NCBI GenBank assembly: GCA_907165135.1
Contig: OU015566.1
Location: 6,928,157 to 6,992,156, forward strand
Direction of reading: 5' to 3'
DNA: 64,000 nucleotides
From: Oikopleura dioica
Taxonomy: Eukaryota; Chordata; Appendicularia; Copelata; Oikopleuridae
Shown here piece after piece: positions 33,434 through 43,889 of the stretch; position 1 is the stretch's first letter; each line of letters opens with the position of its first letter. Both the position numbers and the translations under genes were made by a program. Below the pieces are notes generated by a model that saw only the letters and a list, made by a program, of their open reading frames with translations, was not told the origin of the DNA and did no database searches.

Positions 33434-36400
33434 TTACAATAACTGGACAGGATGGATACGATTTCGCGTGGTGACTTTTGCGGAAATCGGCTGCATCATT
33501 AAAGTTCCTATTTGTCGGGAAATCGCTTCTATCATTCGATCCTTTGCTCTAAGTCGTATTGGCAGTCGGAGATTACACTAGAATATCTTCAAAGACAGAT
33601 AAATCGTGGGTTACTTACATGTTCCTCGATGTATTGAAGCTGGACATCATTAGCAGCGTTTTTGTTGTCTTCCGTGAAAACTGAAATTCGTGGCGGATTG
33701 AGCGGATAATTTGGCGAGAAAGAAATGTACGCGAACATCTTTTTCTCATCAATATGTTGGATCGACACTTTGAAGAGTTTTCCATCTTCGTATGGCTAAA
33801 GGTCGGCTTTTTGAAGGGACTAAGAGGAAGGAGACAAACCTTAAGACCACGTGGAGACTCGTAAGTGTCTGACTCTTCGAACTTCGTGATGACGCCGGTC
33901 ATCATGAGCTCATTGGACAGATCGAGCGGCAGTTTTTTATCCTTCAACGTATTCACATGCGTCTGGACAAGCTCAGAGTGCTATTTGCAAGTTGTAATAA
34001 AAGCTGATGGTTCAAACATTTTTTTACGGCTGGGCGGGAGAATAATTCTGTGAACAGAACTATTCTGTGGAAACAGAACTATTCTGTGAAAAAACAGAAC
34101 TATTCTGTTTGAAACAGAACCATTCTGTTTGAAACAGAACTATTCTGTGTCGAGCTTAGCAAAATTCACTTTGATTATGTCGTAGATAGCTTATAATACT
34201 TTTGAACTCATGTCTAAGAGTGGAAAAGGATTGACTTTAGTTGGTCTTCGAATCTTGCAGCCAAAAACAATCTATATCAATGATAGTTTGTTAATAGAAG
34301 CTGAACCGAAGAGGCTATGAAGCACGCTACGGGCCTACGGCCCTTGCGCGCATTTTCTGATAGAGAACTCATTGGGTTGGCAGGAGCAGTCTTTTTCTAC
34401 CGCTGGGACTCATTTTTAGCAGCAAACAACTTCTTCATTCGCAGTATAATAGTTGTTTTCGCCAAGAAAAATTTTTTTTTCACAGAATTATTCTCCCGGA
34501 AAGGGGGGGGTCTTATCGTGAGAATAATTCTGTTTTTCACAGAATAGTTCTGTGCACAGAATTATTCTCCCGGTTGCCCTTTTTTTACCTTGAATCGATC
34601 CTGAATCGCCTCGACAACTCTTCCAAGATAATCGGAATAGGTCTCATCGCCTGAAGGAGCTTGCCCAGTTGCGATTTGTCCGGCCCACTCGTAACATCTT
34701 CCAAAGGAAAGTGTCTTGCCACCGTCATTTGATGTTTGACGACCTGTGTCATTGTTGAACAAACAACTAAGTTCTGGAGTTGCGGACGACTCTGACGACT
34801 CGGCTAAAAATTAATTGCGTTCAAAGAACTTCATCAATAAATCAGAGCCCACTATTTATAATTATATATTTAAAGCCTTCTGAGAACCGAAAATACCGTA
34901 CTTGAATCGCGAAAGCTTGAAACTTATTAGTCCACTTATTTCAAGTTATTTCCTACAAGCAAATCGCTGCAAACGCGCCATTTGCCAACAAGGAAATACA
35001 CAAGTCTCGCGCGATGAAATATAAATTACCGTAGATGAGCTTGTTGTAGATATTTTGCTTGAACTTGACTGGTTTCGATCCGATCTTCCACGTGATAAAC
35101 ACCGGGAACCATCCTTTTGAGGCTTTATCTTTCTTGTCCTTTGAACTTTTCTTTCGACTGCGCTTTTGGTTTTCTTCTTCTTCCTCCTCTTGCTCCATCT
35201 CACCATCTTCGAATCCTTTACCTTTGACAACTGTTAGAAAAGTCCTAAAGAATAGTCTACCTTTGAGCTCTATCGCTTCTTTATGATCACCCTCCATCAG
35301 CACTTTTACATCCGACCTTGTCTGGGAAAGCGCTCTACCAGCTTTATAAATCTTCAACAGCGGATCTGTCAGTACTTCCGTCGCTGTACCCATCGCACCA
35401 ACAGTTCCATCGAGTCCGAGAATGGATCTGACTCCATTTGCGGCTAAATAGTTGTTGAAGTAGTGGTACTGTGACCAGAGCAGTGAATCAGAGGCCAAAC
35501 ATCTAATTAGCACTATTTTCTATTCTACGATATTAGAGAGTTCCATTTAGCGAGTAAAACCCGTATAAGTATTCATGAAGTCCCAGCTCAGGACAAATCG
35601 GACATCCGTGAATCTACGACACGAGTAAATGATCTCTTTAGTTAATTTTTAATCCCAAGACATCTATAATGGGCTCCTTGGCTACATCAATGCGGTCGTA
35701 GAAGCATGTTACCTTCAAGCATCGTGCTCAGTTGCGGTCGGAGATCATTGAGATTCGATCTCACGCGACTGGCGTCGTTTTCCAGCTTGCTCCGTTTCGT
35801 TTTGATTTGTTCGATCGCCGATTTTAGTTCCTCGCGCTGCGCCAGTTCCCAGCCAAGTCTGGCCTTTACCATCTCGTGATCGGATGATTCTGCTTTTTCG
35901 ACAATGTCCTGAGGCGCTGATTCCTTGAAGCTTTCTTCTGGAACCATTTCGATCGTCTTATGCAGGGAGTTGAAGCCGAGACAGGCGTCGATTTCGGTTT
36001 TAAGATGGTGCGTCTGATACTGTAAGTTCTGTAGTTTCAAATTGACTGCATCTGAACGGCCCAGGAGGGTTTTCGTCTCATCTCTCGATTCTCTAGTGAG
36101 CATTTGGGCGAAGCGATTCAACTGCTTCAGCGTGGAAATGGCCAAAACGGCCTCTGTTCGCGTCTGAAAAGTTGTCCTCTGGTCATTTTCTTGGCTTTAG
36201 AATGAAGAAAAAACCTGGTAAAGAGCGTCTTTATCCTCCGTTTTTGCATTTTTGAGGTCGGAAATATCCATCATGTGATCTTTAATAGTTTTGACAATGG
36301 CGCTGTAGCTCTCGGAGATCTTTTCTAGCGACAGTTTTTCATCTGCCAGAAGTTTGGTCTCATGGAACTTCGGGAACTTCGTGTCTTTTTCCTTCTTAGT

Positions 36401-36745
36401 TGACTTTTTCGTTGTTTTTGATTTTTCTTCCGCAGCTTCGAAAGGACAAATAAAGCAACAGTAAGTGATATGAAGTCCCTACCTTTCGATTCTGCTGCTT
36501 TTTGACGGGCTAGTTTTCCGATAACAGGTTTTTCCGAAGAACTTTTTTCACTTTTACTATTCGACCTCTCAATCTTCATCTTTTTATCCGTCGCACTTCC
36601 AGAGTCAGACAATTTTCTCTTTGCTACTTCTTTCTTGTCTGAAGGAAAAAGCTTTACAAAGCGGTAAAATAAGCTCTTTACCGTCTTTTGAAGAACTGGT
36701 GGAACCTGAACGACCACTACGGATTTTATCTTTCGATTCGACCAT
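33434..36745 (-). CDS. THOC5: THO complex subunit 5
   Basis: Component of the THO/TREX mRNA export complex in the nucleus. ATG 36745 opens a basic, disordered, Ser/Lys-rich N-terminus (KRKLSDSGSATDKKMKIERS). The coiled-coil core follows: LSLEKISESYSAIVKTIKDH, LKQLNRFAQMLTRESRDETK, LQYQTHHLKTEIDACLGFNS, VPEESFKESAPQDIV, ARLGWELAQREELKSAIEQI. A middle region has LLWSQYHYFNNYLAANGVRS and an acidic/Lys-rich insert (MEQEEEEEENQKRSRKKSSK). The C-terminal RWD-like part has LFKVSIQHIDEKKMFAYISF and PNYPLNPPRISVF. Stop at 33434-33436. Order and spacing match THOC5. One 46-bp intron has been inflated by the 552-bp element at 34028-34579. Upstream cistron to RRAGA. Confidence 0.9.
34028..34579. mobile_element. 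552-bp element in THOC5 intron
   Basis: Flanked by TTTTTTTAC on both sides (34019-34027, 34580-34588), an 8-9 bp duplication. Subterminal inverted repeats GGGAGAATAATTCTGTG at both ends. Next to each end lie multiple copies of the near-palindrome ACAGAACTATTCTGT (five on the left, one or two on the right). The right copy of the duplication contains the intron's GT donor as read on the minus strand. Without the element the intron would be 46 bp. No transposase ORF. Confidence 0.8.
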
Positions 36746-37487
36746 CTGATCTTAATGAAAAAACTTCGGTTGGGGCCTTTTTCTAAATTCAAACCATCAA
36801 CAATTTGCAGTTTCAGTATTTTCGCGGTGAAAATTTAAAACTGAATAAAAATGAGCTCAATGCTCTTTGCTCCATCTAGCCGAATTGTCATGTTAATTAG
36901 CGAAAAATGCGAATTGGTCGGATTAAAGATTTGCCCTGCCAAATAACAGAACAGTTACTTGAAGTGAACAGGACGAAGTGTACTGTAAGAGTCGCCCTAT
37001 CAATTTTTCACAAAAGAGGAAAAGAGCAAGCGCGGAATAAACTCGCTGGAATCGTCACTCGCCGCCGGCACTTTTTTTGACTTTCCGAGCTTTAGAAGCC
37101 CGATGGACTTTAGGGCACAAAATAGAGGAGTACCGCTGAATCAGATATTTACGATAAGTTCGTCGAAGTGCTCAAGGTCAGTTGAGAATTCTCAAAAAAG
37201 TTTATTTCAAGGGCACTCGTTCCCGTAGTTTTTTGAAAAAATCTATTTGTCGATCGCATTGAATTATTCATATTTGTACGGTCCGAGCTTTAGATTCCAT
37301 CAATTTTTGACCTATTATTACCCGTTTTTACTGTAGGTCAAGGACCTAAGGTCACAGAAATATGGTTTCATCATCAGTTTACTGAATGTAAAGAATCATT
37401 TTTCGACCTTCAATTTAATCCTTCAATCGCCATTGAGTCTCCGATAATTAACATTCGAACCTCTACATTTTAAACATGTCTTTTGAC
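36746..37487. other. shared upstream region of THOC5 and the Ig-domain gene
   Basis: Divergent interval. It may contain first exons (signal peptide) of the plus-strand Ig gene, which I could not identify. A run CTGTAGGTCAAGGACCTAAG with GTCAC near 37331-37355 is partly palindromic. Otherwise AT-rich. Confidence 0.35.
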
Positions 37488-38593
37488 GGAAAATATTCTC
37501 AGCAAAAATAAGACCCAGATCAATTCCTGAAGGGTTGATATTCATTGTTCGCCGATTGCCAAGAATTCGAACATCTTTTCGAAGCGACTTTTTGGATACT
37601 GATGCGTGCAGGGACGATCAATCAAGTCTGATTGAGACAGGGGTGGAAATAAATGACACAAAGATCATTTGTAAAACAGGTACTACTTCATCAATGACTG
37701 AATAAATCATTGAGAAACATAGAGTACAAGGATAGAGACAAGAGTCCGAGGGTGACTTTTCTGGCAGAAGGGTGGGAATCGACAGACTGCGGAAAAAGGA
37801 ACCAGGGTCTGGAATATGGTCGGAAAATGTATAACAAATGTATTAACCGCTCCCGCTCAATTATTCAGAACTATTTATAGAGACCCTAAAGAAAAGCCTT
37901 GAGAAAATAAATGCTTCGTCTGATGATTCAGGCATCTACTGCGGCTCCTTTAGTAACCCTTACACTGGCAAAGTTATCCAGCAGAATGAATGCTTCCTAG
38001 AATCAATAGCTGTTTTTAATTCTGTTGCTTGGAGTTAGAGTTCAATAAAAGCGGTCTGTTATTCAGAAATAGACAGATAGAATATAATTATATATTATCG
38101 TTATTCTCATCATGGAAGCACAGTATTGAACTCAATTGACAGTCTCGTGATAACAATTTCAATAATATTGGTGGCGCTATCTGTCACGTGGGCAATTATG
38201 GCAAACAAAAGGCTTGATGCTCCGGTGGATGATGGAACAGTCTGCAAGCACAATTTAGAAAAGAGCAGTATGGAACACGAAATATCTTCAGAAGGAAAAA
38301 CTGACTTTACGGGAGAAATTTCAGCGATTGAAGAAGAAGCCTCTTCCAGGAGCGATCTGACGATGTCAGATCCTATGTAAGTCGAAATTAAAGCGATCGT
38401 CTTCCTTGTTGATTTCACTTTCAGGAGAATCGGCACACGAATTGTCTACAGTAGCCAAATACCACCTCTTTCCGGACGCAAGAAATTCACCTGCGAAGTA
38501 GTTGAAAATCAGTCTGAACTTCCTGAGCAATTACAAGACGACGAAATTTATATAAGTTTTTTTCTTGTTTTTTGGAGTTTACGATTGACTTAA
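37488..38593 (+). CDS. Ig-domain single-pass membrane protein, 5' end unresolved
   Basis: An exon ending at 37679 contains GVEINDTKIICKT (Ig B-strand with Cys). After a 63-bp intron come GDFSGRRVGIDRLRKKEPGS and IWSEN. After a second intron comes SLEKINASSDDSGIYCGSFS, the classic D-x-G-x-Y-x-C end of an Ig domain. A later exon gives LNSIDSLVITISIILVALSV (single membrane helix) followed by a polar cytoplasmic tail (ANKRLDAP, EEEASSRSDLTMSDPM). A canonical intron at 38377-38424 joins the last exon, stop 38591-38593. The splice between the Ig and membrane exons (about 38005-38123) and the start codon are not resolved. Likely a small cell-surface receptor or adhesion protein; ligand unknown. Confidence 0.5.
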
Positions 38594-39033
38594 AGACTTA
38601 GAATTAAGATGATTTAGCTTATATTGATTTCGAAAACAGAACTCGACGCGTTTCTTAGCAATGTCTAATTTTAGCGGAGCTGCCAGGATTCGAAGTAGGG
38701 TTTCTTTTAGACTAGATGAACTTCAAGAGTAAATTGAGATATTAACCTAACAGTCAAGACACCATTTTGCCATTTTCAGGTTGTTTTATTAACGTTTCAT
38801 GGCTGGTAGTGTTGTGGAGTGGAGGTGGTGAGCTATTTACGCCGCATCTAGCAAAAATTGATGCTAGATGCGGCGCGCACGAAAGAATGGTGCTCATATG
38901 GAGGGTATGGAGATCAATTTGAGACTAGAGTTGTTGCGTTTTTGATTGGTACAGAAAGCAAGGCTCAAAATGAGAAAGAGAGAATAAGATGTTCTTCGGT
39001 GGGTGTTTGTTGAGTGGGGTGAGCTTGAGCTTC
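38594..39033. other. tail-to-tail spacer
   Basis: Between the 3' ends of the Ig gene and EIF3F. Contains a small hairpin, GCCGCATCTAGC then GCTAGATGCGGC, near 38842-38875; otherwise featureless. Confidence 0.4.
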
Positions 39034-40082
39034 TTACTGCGCCATGATAAGCTTCTCGTTCAGGGCTAACTCTACGTTCGCAAGCTGGGATAGGTACAGC
39101 ACCATCAAGTAGTCGTTCACGTTGCTATTGAGCATCTTCTCGAAGACCTCGGCGTCAGCGTGGGGGATCGAGTGGAAGAAGTCGGTCAGCAGGCGGCCCG
39201 CGATCGAGTTTGGCTTTCTCTTTCCTTCCAAAATATCCTGAAAGATTGATTGAATGAAATCAAGGTGGATATCATACGTTAACATATTCCTGAATGACTT
39301 TCAAGTTATCGATGATACTGTCGACGGAGCTCTTGAGGGGGTCGATTCCAGTGGGCAGCGTGAGTTTCCGACTGCTGCTGGCGGAACATTTTCTAAGCTC
39401 GTCGAGGATGGTTCGATCGGCGTCCGAGTACATAATCTCTGTCTGAAGCCAAAGAGGCATCGAACCCTCAATTTGACGCTAAAATGGATTTAGATTTTAG
39501 CGAAGAAGAGGGAATTTCCGCCGACCTTTCCGATCTTAGTCTTCAAAAGAGTGTAGACTTTGATGTCGATTTTGCCATTGGTAGGAGCGGTGTCGACCAT
39601 CAGGACGATTGGGTGAACACCGCCCTTACCCTGTCGAGCAGTGCTCATCAGCCGTGCGTAGTAATCCATAAATGTCATATCATTATTGTCGATTTCTGAA
39701 GGCTGCGGTTAAATCTTTCCATCTTCCGAGGCACTTACGCTTTGAGGTAGTAAACCAGCCGATGATCATATCATTGGGAGCTACTTTCTTCTGGAGCTTG
39801 AAGAGATCTTCATTAAACTGCATGTTAATAGCGACCTCGTTGTCATCTTCTTTGTGTGGGACTTTGTAACAGCTTCCAACAGTCACGACTCCGCCATCAA
39901 TCGAGCCACAGAGTGTACCGATAACCCGGCTTAGCAACATCAATACTCATTTCTAATAAAAAAACTTACTTGGGAGCCTTTTCCTTCTCTGAAATATTTG
40001 CCCCCTTTCGTTCGTGGTAATCAATGATCTGGAAGAGAACTGTGGGCTGTATCTTGCACAAGTTCGGCTGAGTGGCCTCCAT
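39034..40082 (-). CDS. EIF3F: translation initiation factor eIF3 subunit F
   Basis: MPN-domain subunit of eIF3. ATG 40082: MEATQPNLCKIQPTVLFQII with DYHERKGANISEKEKA. After a 40-bp intron come RVIGTLCGSIDGGVVTVGSC and VPHKEDDNEVAINMQFNEDL, then KKVAPNDMIIGWFTT, PIVLMVDTAPTNGKIDIKVY, and the helical C-terminus with LKVIQEYVNV and IAGRLLTDFFHSIPHADAEV, FEKMLNSNVNDYLMVLYLSQ and ALNEKLIMAQ. It lacks the JAMM zinc ligands, as usual for eIF3f. The start is 86 bp after the SMG5 stop with CTAGACAG immediately upstream, so it is the downstream gene of an apparent operon. Confidence 0.93.
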
Positions 40083-40168
40083 ATCTGTCTAGTTCTTCCT
40101 TACAACGACACCCAGTCTAAATTAAGCACCTTCAGAATTTCATTTTCGTTAAATAAAAGCTCTTTATT

Positions 40169-43100
40169 TCAATCATTTCTATCGAGAAACCGAACGAATT
40201 CTTCTACGGTTTGGATTTGCAGATTGTTCGCTGATGCCATTTGAAGTGCTTTCTTCACTTCCGGCGTTGTCTGAAACAATGATTAAGGACAACGTTATTA
40301 TACTTTGGATGAGAACCTGTGAGTTAGCAGAATCAATTAGTAGCACCACATGTTTTCGTTGCCGTTGTAATCGTATTCCTTGATTCACAAGGTGATGTAG
40401 CAGCCATCCAGTGAAGTCAAATCGACGAAGTCGTTGAAGATTCTTTTGCTCGTGTTGTTGGATGCTCTTCAAGTTTCCTTCGCATCGACTGAAGGCGATG
40501 TCTAACCATCTTGTTACCTCACGCGCTTCCTTGAAAAAAATTGAAATCAAAAGTGCTGAAAACATGGAAGACTCACCTTCGAGTCTTTCTTCATCATGTC
40601 GAGACCATCAATAATTATGTTCGTGATAATCATGTGGACATCATCGTTTCGGTTTATCTTTTTGATACTATCAATGCCACCGCATAAAGCTGCTGGAGTT
40701 GGAATAACATAAGTCCCTGGCATCTTCTGATCTAAACCAGCTCTCTCGCCATAGAACGTTCCCTTGATGTTGAACTCGTCATCAACCTCTTTCACCTCTT
40801 TTCCAGCGAACTGGCCATCCTCGCCTAAAGTCACCCCCGTTTTCGGGTACTTTTCTACGCAGCTCTTGAGCAATTTCTTTATCGAACAAAATCTGAGTAG
40901 ATTTTCTTCCCAGTGAGACAGCTTCGGATTCGTTTTAAAATCGACGTGTTCGTGGCAATCAGACATTATTGGAATCCCGTTGAGAAATCTATCTTCCCAA
41001 AGTGAAAATGGTTGAATCCAGGTCTCATCGCCAGTGGCTATTTTTAGGGCAGTCTCACTCACATTCTTCTTCTCCTCAAGAAGCAGTTCAAGGTCGAAGG
41101 AGTTGAAAAGCTTGACAAGCCTCGACCAAAGAGGAGAACCTTCACATTCTTCAATAATGTCGCCATTCCCAAGAAGCCAGTCGCAAATTATCTTGAGCGA
41201 TGAAAGACCGTGAAACTTATTGAAAAGCTCAACGATGAGGGCGTAGTCGAGAGTTTCAACTTCCGCTTCTTCGTCCTGATCCTCGATGTTTTCCTCTGTC
41301 TCACTCAGGTCTTCTTTCTCTTCCGCTACTTCATGAGTCTCATTTTCCACCCCATCATCAAACTCAAAGATCATTTCGTCGTCATTTGCGTCATCCTCGG
41401 AGTTACTATCTTCCGAATCACTCTTTCGTTCATCGTTCCCACTAGTGTCGCCACCTCCATTGATTTTAATCCCGAAGCTGCAAGCCAATTTTCTTGGCGC
41501 ATCAGCCCGAGAAATGCTTGCAGAAGATTGTGCCTCCGCCGATTCCGACTCTTCTTCCTCCATGATTGTTTCTGGCCCATCTTTTGGTCCATTTGTGTTG
41601 TTATTCGTATTCCTAGAGCTACTAGCAAACAGTGGCGCAGTTTGGGTTGGTCTTGGCTCGTCGTCAGAGTCCATTTCTTGCGAAAAAGTCGAGTCGTCCG
41701 CGGAATCAGTTGAATAACAAATCTCGTCTTCTTCCTCTTCAGAGACTTCTGATAGGTCTGATTCACCTTCGGATAGATCCGCTTCTAGTCCTCCACGGCG
41801 AAATCTCGACATAGCCGATTTTGGTGGCGATACTCTTTTAGAAACCGGCTTTTTTGGCCGGTTTACCACAGGTTCTGGAGGAGGCTCTTCTTCTAGAGCG
41901 GCGTCATTGTCAGAGTCGCCAAAGTCAGGTCCATCCGGGAAATCAGGAGTAGCACATGCGGAAGAGCGCGATGCAGTGACAGGCTCAAGACGAACGCACT
42001 CAAGAATTTGCTGAATCGCGTGATTGACGACGTGATCAGCTGCAGCGACGAACAGAGCATTCGCAGCTAGAAATACGAGTAAGTAGACTTCTCAAAAAGA
42101 ATCTTTCACCTTTGAGTCGATTCGATTTTTGTTTCCTCAGGTCGTCAAAATTTTGAATCAGCGTCGCAAAAACAACCACCAAAAAGTTCGATTGCAAGCT
42201 ATCAGGGCCTTCGATATTTACTGCTGCTCTTTTGATAAAGCCTGGTTTGTTGTCTGCGTTCGGGTCAAGATCAGCTTCTCCGTCAGAATCGGCAGGATCG
42301 AAGTACATACAGAGATCGAGAAGGTCGAGCATTCGACGGCAGCCTGTATTGAGCTCGCGCTCGGTACAGTAAGTAGCGGGATGGAACATTCCGTTGAGAT
42401 GAAGGAAGACGATGCAAAACCAGTAAACAGCTTGTTTTCGCTCACTCGTTGACGCATCTGGGTTGTTGGTCACGTGAACAATGGAGTATTTAGCTTACCT
42501 AGTGATAGATTGTCCATTTGATTTCTCGGGTACATTTGGTAGCTCTTTTTAGCGCGGTCGGTCATTCGCTTCAGATTTTGGAAGGAATCAGAATACGGGT
42601 TCTCGGATTGAAGGCAGCGGCGATAGAAAAATAGAGAAAAGACACCGTGATATTTGTTGGACATGAGGGTTCCCACTTGATTCCAGGGCATTCCCAGATT
42701 TGGGAACAGATGCAGGGCTTGCATGTAATATCTGAAGTTACGTTTATTGAAATTTGGCCGCTGATGTTATTAATAGTACCTGTAAGGCAATTTTGAACTA
42801 TAAATCCCAGGAAGCAGGTCACAAGCGTAACGGCAAATATCACCAAGATACATAAGACACTAGAATAATCGATTCAATTATGAATTAGGAAAAAACCGGG
42901 TCTGCTCACCTTATAACATAAATTAAGCAGAATTGTATTCACTTTGTTTTTGTCAGCAGTTTGGTCCTCATTTTCGTCGACTTTCTTGTCGTCGTCATCG
43001 TAGTTGTCGGCACTCCACCAATCGAAATAAATGTTCTCCGCTCCTCCATTTTCATTCAGCTTGTCCAGCACTAGAACACTCATTAAAACATATTTGAAGT

Positions 43101-43606
43101 CTCCCAACTTACATTGAAACATGAAACTCTTGTACCATCCGTACGAACAGTCCAAAAACATTCGCACTGAAAACGATGATAAATATTATACTCCCAAAGA
43201 TGACCCTACTATTGAGTTGAGTCGCTTCTGACTTGGAGCCTTTGTAGTCTCTCTTGAGCCTTTGAACGACTCCATGAACGGTGTACTTCCAGGCCGTCTC
43301 TTCCAATTTCATGGGGCCGTATTCTTCCGGAGATGCAAGTATACATCTTCGCACTACGATTTGTTAGGCACAGGATATCGAAAGGAATCTTACTGTTGTC
43401 GCGAAGCTTTTGGCGCATCTGCTTTTGCGAAACGGTGAAAATGTCGGTCTTGTCATTTCCGGCCTTGATCCGGCGAGCAGCGTCGAGGGCGACCTTGTAT
43501 GCTCGGCGGATTTGGCTACTCGCATCTAAAGAGACCTTTGGATATTACAGTGACATAAGGTCGTACCTTGGGAAGAAGATTTAGCTTCTGGTGCAATCAG
43601 AGACAT
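40169..43606 (-). CDS. SMG5: nonsense-mediated decay factor SMG5
   Basis: SMG5 recruits decay machinery to phosphorylated UPF1. ATG 43606 (MSLIAPEAKSSSQDASSQ), then IRRAYKVALDAARRIKAGND and the 14-3-3-like/TPR domain: YGPMKLEETAWKYTVHGVVQ, a YLGDICRYALRL helix, YYMQALHLFPNLGMPWNQVG with TLMSNKYHGVFSLFFYRRCL. A long acidic Ser-rich linker follows (ADLSEGESDLSEVSEEEEDE), then LKIICDWLLGNGDII and LWSRLVKLFNSFDLELLLEE. The PIN domain begins GTYVIPTPAALCGGID with IIIDGLDMMKKDS and ends TPEVKKALQMASANNLQIQT then VEEFVRFLD. Domain order is that of SMG5 rather than SMG6/7. About a dozen short introns. Upstream cistron to EIF3F. Confidence 0.9.
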
Positions 43607-43889
43607 GGACTACTGTTACAATCGAAGAAACATTTCGATTTCACGACAAAGAAAGTTCATTTAGGGTTCTCGAAAAACCCCAAAAGCCGTGATTTCACTC
43701 CATCTTCAAAATAAAGAGTTGAGTTATTTTTAATTAATAATAAAGCTCTTCAGCGATCTGAGTACAGAAATAGTATTGCACCTGTATGCATATGGTAAGG
43801 AGGATAAAAGGAAGATTGATAAGTTTTCATAGATTAACTTTGTTATGTTACATAAACATAAATTAGCATAGAATAGGTAAAGGAAACTG

